Assembly: GCA_017303895.1 (NCBI GenBank)
Contig: JAFLBF010000009.1
Location: 84,644-135,985, forward strand
Reading direction: 5' to 3'
Length of the DNA: 51,342 bases
DNA from: Bacteroidota bacterium
GTDB lineage: Bacteria; Bacteroidota; Bacteroidia; 2-12-FULL-35-15
Shown one piece after another: positions 27,685 through 36,458 of the stretch. Position numbers and translations under genes: made by a program. The notes under the pieces are model-generated. The model was given only the letters and a program-made list of their open reading frames with translations. It had not been told where the DNA came from and made no database searches. Position 1 is the stretch's first letter. The number at the start of each line of letters is the position of its first letter.

Positions 27685-28443
27685 ATGGAAGGACATATCA
27701 AATCAAATACAAGTAATGGAATTGCAACCATCACTTTTTTTCATCCGCAAAGTAACTCCATGCCTGGATCCCTTTTACGCCAACTGGCTGAAGAAATAAC
27801 GAAAGCCGGGCAAGATACCAATGCAAAAGTAATTGTGCTTCAAAGTGAAGGCGATAAGGCTTTTTGCGCAGGTGCCTCCTTTGATGAACTGATCTCTATT
27901 AAAGACCTGGAAACAGGAAAAAAATTCTTTTCAGGATTTGCAATGGTCATCAATGCCATCCGTAAAGCTCCTAAGTTTGTTATTGCCCGTGTTCAAGGAA
28001 AAGCAGTTGGAGGCGGTGTAGGAATTGCAAGTGCGGCCGACTATACATTAGCAGTGGAATCAGCATCTGTAAAACTAAGCGAACTTGCTGTAGGTATTGG
28101 ACCATTTGTTGTTGGACCAGCAGTAGAAAGAAAAGTAGGGACTTCGGCATTTACTTCCCTTTCTATCAATGCTACCGAATGGCAATCAGCACAATGGGCA
28201 AGAGAAAAAGGACTTTATGTGGACATCTACAAAACAACCGAAGAAATGGATGCTGCTATTGCTGCTTTAGCTGATAGACTTTCCAAATCAAATCCGGAAG
28301 CTATGGAAATGCTAAAAAAAGTGTTTTGGAGAGGAACAGAGAACTGGGATACACTTCTAATTGAACGTGCTGAAATGAGTGGAAAATTAGTACTTTCCGA
28401 GTTCACCATCAATGCGATCAACAAGTTCAAAGCAAAAGCTTAA
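27685..28443 (+). CDS. Crotonase-fold enoyl-CoA hydratase/isomerase-like protein
   Basis: 252 residues, a normal single-domain crotonase. The oxyanion-hole segments are present (FCAGASFDEL at 60-69 and KAVGGGVGI at 106-114). Of the two acid/base glutamates of classical hydratases, the second is kept (Glu133 in KLSELAVGIGP), but the first position is Gly113 in GGGVGI where hydratases have GGGCEL. It may therefore act as an isomerase, lyase or other crotonase enzyme on an acyl-CoA and not as a normal hydratase. Monocistronic, between two terminators. Confidence 0.82.
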   Translation: MEGHIKSNTSNGIATITFFHPQSNSMPGSLLRQLAEEITKAGQDTNAKVIVLQSEGDKAFCAGASFDELISIKDLETGKKFFSGFAMVINAIRKAPKFVIARVQGKAVGGGVGIASAADYTLAVESASVKLSELAVGIGPFVVGPAVERKVGTSAFTSLSINATEWQSAQWAREKGLYVDIYKTTEEMDAAIAALADRLSKSNPEAMEMLKKVFWRGTENWDTLLIERAEMSGKLVLSEFTINAINKFKAKA

Positions 28444-28463
28444 TCAATTTAAATGTTTATTCC

Positions 28464-28501
28464 CAAAGCCACAGTTTCAATTGATCCTGTGGCTTTGTTT
28501 T
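28464..28501 (+). terminator. Intrinsic terminator after the crotonase gene
   Basis: 11-bp perfect stem CAAAGCCACAG/CTGTGGCTTTG (28464-28474 with 28487-28497), 12-base loop, T run. Confidence 0.85.
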
Positions 28502-28532
28502 TGCAGTATTAATATTCTAAAAATCAAAAAAA

Positions 28533-28934
28533 ATGAAAACAGACAATTACACCAAAACGATCCTGACCATTATTGCTGTTGCATTAGTGATCAATGTGTT
28601 TCAAAACATGAACATTGTAAATGAAGCCAATGCAGGCAAAACAGATTTTAACAAATTTGCTTCTGTACCTTTAAACAACGATGGCTCTATTAATGTGAAA
28701 GTTGTAAGTGATATGGATGTAAATATCAGAAGCATTGGCGGTAGCAGTGTGTATGGTGCTTTGCCGATCAATCTGAAAGAGATCGGTGGAAGTTCTTTTT
28801 ACGGAGCGATCCCTATGAACTTAAAAGAGGTAAGTGGCAGTTCGATCAGCTCATCTTACGGAATTCCTGTAAATATTGAAGCAGTAGATGGCTCCAGCAT
28901 TTATGGAGCTGTACCTGTAAAAGACAAACCATAA
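28533..28934 (+). CDS. Small membrane-anchored GSSxYGA-repeat protein
   Basis: 133 residues. The N-terminus MKTDNYTK followed by one hydrophobic helix (about 9-25) is a signal anchor; the rest faces the periplasm. From about residue 65 there are four imperfect units of about 17 residues with the pattern (I/V).GSS.YGA.P(I/M/V)N(L/I)(K/E), ending VPVKDKP. I do not know a function; small proteins with a similar N-terminus occur in Bacteroidota. It is monocistronic between two terminators. Confidence 0.7.
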   Translation: MKTDNYTKTILTIIAVALVINVFQNMNIVNEANAGKTDFNKFASVPLNNDGSINVKVVSDMDVNIRSIGGSSVYGALPINLKEIGGSSFYGAIPMNLKEVSGSSISSSYGIPVNIEAVDGSSIYGAVPVKDKP

Positions 28935-28940
28935 AAAACA

Positions 28941-28974
28941 AAAAGCGGTGTTTGAATGATCAAACACCGCTTTT
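28941..28974. terminator. Bidirectional intrinsic terminator
   Basis: Perfect 15-bp stem (28941-28955 with 28960-28974), ATGA loop, A run on the left and T run on the right; it lies between the repeat-protein gene and the convergent efp gene. Confidence 0.9.
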
Positions 28975-28993
28975 ATCTATTTCAAATAGAATC

Positions 28994-29554
28994 TTATTTT
29001 ACACGTTCTACATAAGAATTTGTACGAGTATCGATCTTAATCTTCTCACCTTCATTCACGAATAATGGAACATTTACAACAGCTCCTGTTTCTAATGTTG
29101 CAGGTTTTAATGTATTCGTAGCTGTATCTCCTTTTACACCCGGCTCAGCATAAGTGATCACTAACTCCACAAACACCGGTGGCTCTGCTAAAATTGGCTC
29201 ATCTCCTTCAAATGAAACTTTTACTTCCATTCCTTCTTTTAAGAATTTTAAAGAATCACCTAACATAACTCCCGGAAGATATACCTGTTCAAATGTTTCA
29301 TTATCCATACAAACAATAAACTCTCCTTCGGGATAAATAAATTGCATCATTTTATATTCTACACGAACCACTTCAACTTCTTCACCTGAACGGAAACGGT
29401 TTTCTACGATCTTTCCTGTTTTCAAATTACGCATACGTGCCTGGTAAAATGCACGCAAGTTGCCCGGTGTACGGTGTTGATACTCTTCAATTCTACAAAG
29501 TTCTCCGTTGTAACGGATTACAGATCCTACGTTAATATCGCCTGTGTTAGCCAT
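28994..29554 (-). CDS. efp: Elongation factor P
   Basis: 186 residues, the normal EF-P length, with the KOW-like N-terminal domain and two OB-like domains; VYLPG and the C-terminal ITYAEPGVKGDTA and IKIDTRTNSYVER are conserved. EF-P binds between the P and E sites and relieves stalling at polyproline. The tip of the modified loop reads PGNLRA (30-35), so Asn32 stands where E. coli has the modified Lys34 and rhamnosylated forms have Arg. No modification gene (epmA, epmB, earP) is in the window. It has its own upstream promoter. Confidence 0.95.
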   Translation of the reverse strand: MANTGDINVGSVIRYNGELCRIEEYQHRTPGNLRAFYQARMRNLKTGKIVENRFRSGEEVEVVRVEYKMMQFIYPEGEFIVCMDNETFEQVYLPGVMLGDSLKFLKEGMEVKVSFEGDEPILAEPPVFVELVITYAEPGVKGDTATNTLKPATLETGAVVNVPLFVNEGEKIKIDTRTNSYVERVK

Positions 29555-29600
29555 CGTTTAAATAATTATAAGTTTATATTCTTTCGATTTTAATGGACTG

Positions 29601-29631
29601 CAAAGATAATACTAATGCCCTGATATGCAAA
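29601..29631 (-). promoter_or_regulatory. Bacteroidota-type promoter of efp
   Basis: Read on the minus strand: TTTG (29631-29628), a 19-base spacer and TATCTTTG (29608-29601), a full consensus match. Predicted start near 29594 gives a leader of about 40 bases. Confidence 0.6.
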
Positions 29632-29672
29632 TTTTTGAATTTTACCTCCCGCTACTGATTCAATTTCTTTTT

Positions 29673-29680
29673 TAACTTTG
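29673..29680 (+). promoter_or_regulatory. -7 box of the NtrC-type regulator gene
   Basis: TAACTTTG matches TAnnTTTG and lies 33 bases upstream of the ATG at 29714. No exact TTG is found at -33. Confidence 0.35.
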
Positions 29681-29713
29681 CTCTAAGCTGAAAATCTATA
29701 AAACAATACAATT

Positions 29714-30877
29714 ATGGCAAAGATCCTGATCATAGATGATGAAAAAAGTATCCGTAAGACATTACGCGAGATTCTGGAGTATGAAAAATATCAGGTAGAT
29801 GAAGCGGCAGATGGATCGGAAGGACTTGGATTGATCCAAAAAACAAAATACGATGTGATCCTTTGTGATATCAAAATGCCCAAAATGGATGGCATTGAAG
29901 TACTCGACCGTATCATGCAATTGGCGACAGATGTACCGGTAGTGATGATATCCGGTCATGGGAATATTGAAACGGCTGTGGAGGCTGTAAAAAAAGGAGC
30001 ATTCGATTTTATCGCCAAACCACTTGATCTTAATCGCTTACTTGTAACCATCCGCAATGCGATGGATAAATCGAGCTTAGTTACCGAAACAAAGGTTTTA
30101 AAGAAAAAAGTAAGTAAAACAGTGGATATGATCGGTGAATCGAAAGCGATCACTCAGATCAAGGAAATAATTGAAAAAGTAGCACCAACCGATGCCAGAG
30201 TACTGGTAACGGGAGGCAATGGAAGCGGAAAAGAACTGGTAGCCCGCTGGCTACATGAAAAAAGTAATCGTGCATCAGCTCCTTTGATTGAAGTGAACTG
30301 TGCTGCCATCCCGAGTGAATTGATCGAAAGTGAATTGTTCGGGCATGAAAAAGGGGCCTTTACATCGGCTGTCAATCAGCGTAAGGGAAAATTTGAACAA
30401 GCAGAAGGCGGTACACTTTTCTTGGATGAAATTGGAGACATGAGTCTTTCTGCTCAGGCAAAAGTACTGAGAGCACTTCAGGAAAATAAGATCACCCGTG
30501 TTGGAGGAGAGAAAGAGATCAAAGTAAATGTAAGAGTTGTTGCCGCTACGAACAAAGACCTGCAAAAAGAGATCGCAAACGGAAATTTCAGAGAGGATCT
30601 TTATCACCGTTTGAGTGTTATTCTTGTGCATGTACCATCATTAAATGAACGTAAAGAAGATATTCCGTTATTGGCTGATCACTTTTTAAAACTTTTGTGT
30701 GAAGAGCATGGAATGGCTCAAAAATCCTTTACAAAAGAAGCTATTAAGGAATTACAAAAGATCAATTGGACAGGCAATATCCGTGAGTTCAGAAATGTGA
30801 TCGAACGCTTGATCATCTTATGTGATAAAACCATCACAGACAAAGATGTGATCGCATTTGCGCGACCATTAAAATAG
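29714..30877 (+). CDS. NtrC-family sigma-54 activator lacking a helix-turn-helix
   Basis: 387 residues. Receiver domain 1-120 with the phosphate acceptor Asp52 in LCDIKMP, the acidic pair Asp8-Asp9 and Lys102 in AKPLD. AAA+ domain from about 138 with Walker A GGNGSGKE (167-174), Walker B GGTLFLDEIGD (232-242) and arginine fingers in FREDLYHRL. The sigma-54 contact loop reads GAFTSA (214-219) where GAFTGA is canonical. The protein ends soon after WTGNIREFRNVIERL, with no Fis-type DNA-binding domain. It could activate RpoN-dependent promoters from solution. The partner histidine kinase is not adjacent. Its stop is 1 base from the end of the convergent tamB-like gene. Confidence 0.9.
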   Translation: MAKILIIDDEKSIRKTLREILEYEKYQVDEAADGSEGLGLIQKTKYDVILCDIKMPKMDGIEVLDRIMQLATDVPVVMISGHGNIETAVEAVKKGAFDFIAKPLDLNRLLVTIRNAMDKSSLVTETKVLKKKVSKTVDMIGESKAITQIKEIIEKVAPTDARVLVTGGNGSGKELVARWLHEKSNRASAPLIEVNCAAIPSELIESELFGHEKGAFTSAVNQRKGKFEQAEGGTLFLDEIGDMSLSAQAKVLRALQENKITRVGGEKEIKVNVRVVAATNKDLQKEIANGNFREDLYHRLSVILVHVPSLNERKEDIPLLADHFLKLLCEEHGMAQKSFTKEAIKELQKINWTGNIREFRNVIERLIILCDKTITDKDVIAFARPLK

Positions 30878-30878
30878 T

Positions 30879-33800
30879 TTATTCAGAGAGTTCAGTTGGT
30901 GGGGGTTCATTTGATTTGGAAGATTTATTCTTCCGCTCGGAAACAACTCCTAAATAACGTCTGTACAGTTCGCCAAGTGTATTGAACTCTTCCCTGTAAA
31001 ATATTCCTACACCTTGTGTATAAGGAGAAGTACGGATGATGTCATTATTGTTGTCATTGGCTTTATTAAATGCCTTAACACGTACCTTTCCATCATCTGT
31101 TAGTTTGTATTCCACATTCACGTCACCCACAATATTATTGGTATTCTGATTGTTATTATTAACTCCTACATTACCATCGATCGTCAGCTTTTCATCGAAG
31201 AGCTGTGTTGAAAGAGCCACGCCCAACTCCTCTTTACTGATCGCATCACCCGGACGATAATTAACCCCGATATCGAAATCATTACTGATCTTACTCAACA
31301 TATTGCTTAACTGATTTGAAAGCAATTCGAATGTATTATTTCCGATCGCGCCATCTACACCGGCTGCCCCTGCTCCACTGTTAAACTGTGGTGGAGAAAC
31401 AAAGCTATTTAAAACAAGAAGTGAAAAGGCCTGACGATTCATTTCCTGTTCGGTATTAATATACCCCAATACCTGCTGACGAATTGCAGCATCAATAGTA
31501 GGTAAACCAATATCAAACCCAATTTGAGGTTCCATCAAATTATCTGTCATTAATAATTTCAGATCAACCGGATATCTTTTCTTATAGATACTGGATGAAT
31601 CGGTTGGAAAGAAAGGTTTGATAGAAGCTCTTGCTTTATAAATAGCACTGATATTAAGATCGGCCTGACTAGGCGCCCCACTCCACTTGATCGTGCTACC
31701 TTTTTCAATATCGAATTTTTTATTCAGAATATTTTGAAGCGTGAACAAATAATCTCCGTTATCAATGTAATAATCTCCATACATTTTAAAATCGCCCGTT
31801 GAAGAAATATTCAATTTGATCTGCCCCGATCCTTTTGCTTTGATAACATCCCCTACTTTCTGATCAAATATCAATTGGATCTCTGCATCAGGCGTAACCT
31901 CCAGATCAAAGTTCAGCTTCAATCCATTCAGATTAACCGTGTATTTGTCCTTTTCTAAAGTTGTATCTTTCTTAACAAACGTAATAAAGTTATTATCGCT
32001 CACTTCTGAGGTTCCTGATAAAGGAATGAACACTTTGGTCATTTCCGTTTTGGAAAGCAAGTTCACTTTATCCGACTTATCGCTGGAAGTGATCTTCTCC
32101 GTTTTTACGTTCGCATCTATCAAAATATTATCCGTAAAACCGAATATATTGACAATACCGGTCGCATATGCTTTCCCGTAATACAAACTATTGTCGGCTT
32201 CGGTTGTATTTAAGCACATAAATTTATTGGCTTGAATATCGAAATCGAGCTGAAAATTCTTGAAATTATTATGATACACTTTTCCTGTTACCAATGCTCT
32301 ATTATTATTCATATCAAAAAGTGTCAATCCTTCTACACCGAACGAATTCTCTTCAACAATAATGTCATGAATAAATTTATAGCTGGTCTTCAGATAACCA
32401 ACTGTTACTTTTTTCGCATTAACGCTCAATTTCCCATTCAATACCGGATGATCCAGCGCTCCTTTAACTGACACCGCACCGGAAAAAACACCTTTCAGAT
32501 CATCACAATAATCCTTCACGAAAGGTTCCAGCAATTGCATCTGAATCGACTGAAGATTGACTTCCATGTCAATGTTTTCTTCTTTCTTCTTTGGATAATA
32601 ATAGCCGGAGAATAAAATATTAGGGATCTCGGCCAGTGTAAACTGCCCATGTAGATACAATGCTTCTTTGTTTTTATCCCACAAACTTTCAACACTTCCA
32701 TTTCCAAGAGCATTTGAATTTATAATAAGATCGGAAAAACTATTGTCGCTTAAGAAAATGAGGTCTTTATAAACATCGGAAACTGTTGACATGCCATTGA
32801 TGGTGCCATCTAATTTAACTCCGTAGGGTGATAAAAAAGGGTTGAGGTTCGCTAATTCAAACTGATTAAAACGCAATTTTAACTGGTCGTCTTTGTTATC
32901 TGAGATCATCCCATCCATCAATACAAACTGCCTATTATGTTCAAACATCAATTCTGTTACTCGAATTGCAGATGAATCGATCAGCACTTCATTGGTTTTA
33001 TTAATTACCCAAAGTGAGTCAGCAATTGTAAATTCAGACGGCAATATCTTAAATTGCATTCTCTTGTCTGAACTGATGTGCATAAAAGCATCGATCTTTC
33101 CATTGTATTTTTCCTTGGTCTTATTATCCCATTCTAAACTTAAATTCAAACTATCGTCATGCGTATCTGTACACAGCATTAAGCCACCTAAAGATAAACT
33201 ATCAGTGAACTGGACCTTTTCACAACTGGAATTCAGTTGAAGTTTGTTACTTGAATTAATGGCTACCAAATTCCAGTTTTTGAAATCAATTCCCTGATAG
33301 CTGATCTTAGTAGATACGCCAGTAAGTTCAAAAGAATTGGCTATTGAATTATATTGTCCCCTTAAAAATGTTTTAGGCGCAATGGACAGTTCGGGTGCAA
33401 ATAAGCGAAGAACAGCATCATTTTTTTTGAATAGAATACTGTATTCAAAATTCTGTGATGTTACATTTTTATAATTCCCATTAAAGTAAGCAGGCAGATA
33501 ATTGCTCATTAATTTTTCAAGCGACTTAGGAAGCTCCAGCACACTATAATTTCCGTAAAGTTTCACATCTGCAAAATCAGAATTGAGCTTCAATACTTTT
33601 TTACTGCCAAATTGCTCAGTCGTAAGATTAAACACACTCAACTTATAAGTCTTATCATCCTGTTTATAGATGGTATTATCAAAGTTGATATTGCCGATCA
33701 AATTATCGATCGTGTTTCCTGTAACGTTGATAAATATCTGTGTAGATAGATCTGTCTTGCTAGATGTCTTTACAAAGTTCAGTGCGGCAAGATCGGCTTT

Positions 33801-35381
33801 ATTGAGTGTTGCAATAAAGTCAAGCTTTGGAAGGTAGCCGGTAAAATCAACATTACCAATAAAGTCAAAATCAATGTTGTCATCTTTTACATTCAATTTC
33901 CCTTTAAAGATCTCATTGGCTACATTCCCTTCTATCACTATGTTTTTGTAATTATAATTATTGAAATCAACACTATTAACCGTACCTGTCAACTTAGCTT
34001 TCAGATCAGCGATCGTCAAGCCTTCTCCATCAATATCAACGTTTACAGTCGCTTTACCAAGAGCATTTGCACTCAGAAATTTCCCAAAATCAAAAGAAAC
34101 CGATTTTAATTTTCCTTTATAGAATTCTTTATCTTTTTCATAATCATGACGTACTGCGATATCTGAAGACAAAGCTCCCAATGCCGAATTCAAATCTCCA
34201 TAAGCATAAAAATCATTGTACAATCCGGTGAATGTTCCTTTAAAATGAATATCACCTAAATAGGCAATATTAGGAGGCAACTCTAACTTTTGTTGTTTGT
34301 CAAAAGGAGGAATTGGAAGTTGTATAAGATCTTTATAATTGGTTGTGAGGCTTTTTACAGAAAGATAGATCAACGTTTCTTCTATCTTGGGTAATCCTGT
34401 AAGCGTAACATCTCCATCAAACTTTGCTGACTTACCAATATTTAACTTCAAGCCTCTGCCTCTCAAGTCAGAAACTGTACCACTTACTTTTCCGGAAACA
34501 TCTATCCGCTGATAGAGCCCATGAAGATCATCAGCAAAATAAGAAATATCATTCATTTCAAGAATGGAATTTTTAAACTCCGCCTTGAATTTGACTTTAT
34601 CGATAAAATCTCTAAAATCTCTGTAAGTATCGTACTTAAATGACAGATCCGTTTCTATATCACTTTCCGGAGTTTTTATTTTCAACTCATCCAACTGTAT
34701 TTCGATAGAACTAACTCTCACATAACTACTGAAGTAATTAAGCGTAAAGCCGCTTTTTTCAATACCAGACAAATAATTGATCGTTCCCCGGATAGTATCT
34801 TTTTCAATTGCAATATCAGAAATATGCCCATTTATATTGCGAACTCTGAGATCAAAGTAATTGATCCCTCTTGTATGAAGCGTATCATGTTCATTTTTAA
34901 AGGAAAAATCAGTATTAACGAATGTTACTTCATCACATCTCAAAAACAGATCAGGTGATTTTGTCTTTGGCTTAGATGTTTTAGATGCAAAGGCATCAAT
35001 AATAAATTGAAAGTTAAAGTCATCGTCCGCTGCGTATTTGATCAGTTTGGCCTTAGTATTTAGAACAGAAACCGAACGAATATTGACAATTCCATTTTCA
35101 ACATCAATATCTTTTAAGCCAACATTCAGCTTCTGTGAATAGATCAGAGTATCATTATGAAGATCCCTTACAAACACGTCAGTAAGCTCGAGTCGCTTAA
35201 AAAATGAGAAACGAATAGATCCGATCTCCACCTTTGTATTAAGTCTATCCGACAAATATTCAGCAAATTTATGCCCGGCAAATGTTTGAACGGAAGCGAT
35301 CTGGATCGTTAAAAAAAGAACGACAACAATAAAAACGATTATTGCCAGGATCCTGAATAATATGTAAGCTAGTTTTTTAAT
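30879..35381 (-). CDS. TamB/DUF490 translocation and assembly protein
   Basis: Very long protein (about 1,500 residues) of repeated beta-strand segments as in the bridge-like TamB/AsmA superfamily; the C-terminal 300 residues have the DUF490 signature (YPVDLKLLMTDNL, GFDIGLPTIDAAIRQQVLGY, RQAFSLLVLNSF, YRPGDAI). It likely spans the periplasm and carries lipids or aids outer-membrane protein assembly. The first common start codon in frame is TTG at 35255, but the frame upstream to 35390 encodes a clear signal anchor (LAYILFRILAIIVFIVV, then FAGHKFAEYLSDRLNTKVEI) with no ATG, GTG or TTG. I place the start at ATT 35381, giving IKKLAYILF. If the TTG is used the protein has no membrane anchor. Confidence 0.88.
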   Translation of the reverse strand: MKKLAYILFRILAIIVFIVVVLFLTIQIASVQTFAGHKFAEYLSDRLNTKVEIGSIRFSFFKRLELTDVFVRDLHNDTLIYSQKLNVGLKDIDVENGIVNIRSVSVLNTKAKLIKYAADDDFNFQFIIDAFASKTSKPKTKSPDLFLRCDEVTFVNTDFSFKNEHDTLHTRGINYFDLRVRNINGHISDIAIEKDTIRGTINYLSGIEKSGFTLNYFSSYVRVSSIEIQLDELKIKTPESDIETDLSFKYDTYRDFRDFIDKVKFKAEFKNSILEMNDISYFADDLHGLYQRIDVSGKVSGTVSDLRGRGLKLNIGKSAKFDGDVTLTGLPKIEETLIYLSVKSLTTNYKDLIQLPIPPFDKQQKLELPPNIAYLGDIHFKGTFTGLYNDFYAYGDLNSALGALSSDIAVRHDYEKDKEFYKGKLKSVSFDFGKFLSANALGKATVNVDIDGEGLTIADLKAKLTGTVNSVDFNNYNYKNIVIEGNVANEIFKGKLNVKDDNIDFDFIGNVDFTGYLPKLDFIATLNKADLAALNFVKTSSKTDLSTQIFINVTGNTIDNLIGNINFDNTIYKQDDKTYKLSVFNLTTEQFGSKKVLKLNSDFADVKLYGNYSVLELPKSLEKLMSNYLPAYFNGNYKNVTSQNFEYSILFKKNDAVLRLFAPELSIAPKTFLRGQYNSIANSFELTGVSTKISYQGIDFKNWNLVAINSSNKLQLNSSCEKVQFTDSLSLGGLMLCTDTHDDSLNLSLEWDNKTKEKYNGKIDAFMHISSDKRMQFKILPSEFTIADSLWVINKTNEVLIDSSAIRVTELMFEHNRQFVLMDGMISDNKDDQLKLRFNQFELANLNPFLSPYGVKLDGTINGMSTVSDVYKDLIFLSDNSFSDLIINSNALGNGSVESLWDKNKEALYLHGQFTLAEIPNILFSGYYYPKKKEENIDMEVNLQSIQMQLLEPFVKDYCDDLKGVFSGAVSVKGALDHPVLNGKLSVNAKKVTVGYLKTSYKFIHDIIVEENSFGVEGLTLFDMNNNRALVTGKVYHNNFKNFQLDFDIQANKFMCLNTTEADNSLYYGKAYATGIVNIFGFTDNILIDANVKTEKITSSDKSDKVNLLSKTEMTKVFIPLSGTSEVSDNNFITFVKKDTTLEKDKYTVNLNGLKLNFDLEVTPDAEIQLIFDQKVGDVIKAKGSGQIKLNISSTGDFKMYGDYYIDNGDYLFTLQNILNKKFDIEKGSTIKWSGAPSQADLNISAIYKARASIKPFFPTDSSSIYKKRYPVDLKLLMTDNLMEPQIGFDIGLPTIDAAIRQQVLGYINTEQEMNRQAFSLLVLNSFVSPPQFNSGAGAAGVDGAIGNNTFELLSNQLSNMLSKISNDFDIGVNYRPGDAISKEELGVALSTQLFDEKLTIDGNVGVNNNNQNTNNIVGDVNVEYKLTDDGKVRVKAFNKANDNNNDIIRTSPYTQGVGIFYREEFNTLGELYRRYLGVVSERKNKSSKSNEPPPTELSE

Positions 35382-35388
35382 ACCTTTG
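35381..35388 (+). promoter_or_regulatory. -7 box of the tsaD promoter
   Basis: TACCTTTG matches TAnnTTTG. The predicted start near 35395 would place a hairpin (35399-35418) at the very 5' end of the tsaD mRNA. No -33 TTG is seen at the proper distance. The box overlaps the proposed start of the divergent tamB-like gene. Confidence 0.35.
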
Positions 35389-35398
35389 TTTTAATTGC

Positions 35399-35418
35399 CG
35401 TACCGCAAGTGCGGTACG
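35399..35418. other. 20-base palindrome in the tamB-tsaD gap
   Basis: CGTACCGC and GCGGTACG flank a 4-base AAGT loop, an 8-bp GC-rich stem in an AT-rich gap. It is not followed by a T run on either strand, so it is not a terminator. It could be a protein-binding site or a 5'-end stabiliser of the tsaD mRNA. Confidence 0.55.
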
Positions 35419-35430
35419 AAGTTAATAATT

Positions 35431-36453
35431 ATGAGCAAAACCATCACTATATTAGGTATTGAATCATCGTGTGATGATACTGCTGCTGCTGTTATTCAAA
35501 ACGGCAAAATACTTGCCAATGTTGTTGCCAACCAGCAGGTCCATCAACTCTATGGAGGGGTTGTTCCCGAGTTGGCCTCAAGAGCGCATCAACAAAACAT
35601 TATCCCTGTTGTAGATCAAGCCTTAAAAAAAGCCAATATAAAGAAGGAAGAGTTGGATGCAGTAGCTTTTACCAGAGGCCCTGGACTTATGGGCTCATTG
35701 CTGGTGGGTACCTCATTTGCGAAAGCATTTTCTATGGGACTAAACATTCCGCTTATTGAGGTCAACCACATGCAAGGACACATTTTAGCACATTTTATTG
35801 AGGATGCTAACAATGGGAAACACCCCTCATTCCCGTTTCTTTGCTTAACGGTAAGTGGTGGACATACTCAAATTGTGCTCATAAAGGATCATTTCGACAT
35901 GGCTGTATTGGGAGAAACGATTGATGATGCAGCAGGTGAAGCCTTCGATAAAGCAGCAAAGATCCTGAATCTGCCCTATCCGGGCGGTCCTCTGATCGAT
36001 AAATATGCTAAAGAAGGTGATCCAAAAGCTTTTCAATTTTCTAAACCGCAGATACCCGATCTAAATTTTAGCTTCAGTGGTCTAAAGACCAATTTCATGA
36101 ATTTTATCAATAATGAATGCGCAAAGGATCCTGAGTTTAAAGAAAAGAACATAGAAAATATATGCGCCTCCATCCAATCTACGATCATTGATATACTCAT
36201 GGCAAAATTAAAAAAAGCAGTTGCTCAAACCGGTATCAATCAGATCGCAATAGCAGGGGGAGTATCCGCCAATAGCGGCTTAAGACAAACATTATTAAAC
36301 TATGAAAAAGAGCATGGATGGCAAGTATATATTCCTAAATTTGAATATTGCACTGACAATGCTGCTATGATAGCCGTTACAGGGTATTACAAGTATTTAA
36401 AAAATGATTTTGCAACTCAATCAACAGCCCCATCGGCACGATATGCCATTTAA
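35431..36453 (+). CDS. tsaD: tRNA N6-adenosine threonylcarbamoyltransferase
   Basis: 340 residues from the ATG at 35431; an in-frame TTG at 35395 would add a 12-residue tail encoded by the palindrome and is unlikely. Conserved: ILGIESSCDDTAAAV, the metal ligands His113 and His117 in VNHMQGHILAH, the VSGGHTQ phosphate loop, and the C-terminal CTDNAAMIA aspartate. It makes the t6A37 modification of ANN-decoding tRNAs with TsaB and TsaE. The next gene follows after 5 bases. Confidence 0.96.
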   Translation: MSKTITILGIESSCDDTAAAVIQNGKILANVVANQQVHQLYGGVVPELASRAHQQNIIPVVDQALKKANIKKEELDAVAFTRGPGLMGSLLVGTSFAKAFSMGLNIPLIEVNHMQGHILAHFIEDANNGKHPSFPFLCLTVSGGHTQIVLIKDHFDMAVLGETIDDAAGEAFDKAAKILNLPYPGGPLIDKYAKEGDPKAFQFSKPQIPDLNFSFSGLKTNFMNFINNECAKDPEFKEKNIENICASIQSTIIDILMAKLKKAVAQTGINQIAIAGGVSANSGLRQTLLNYEKEHGWQVYIPKFEYCTDNAAMIAVTGYYKYLKNDFATQSTAPSARYAI

Positions 36454-36458
36454 AAACA

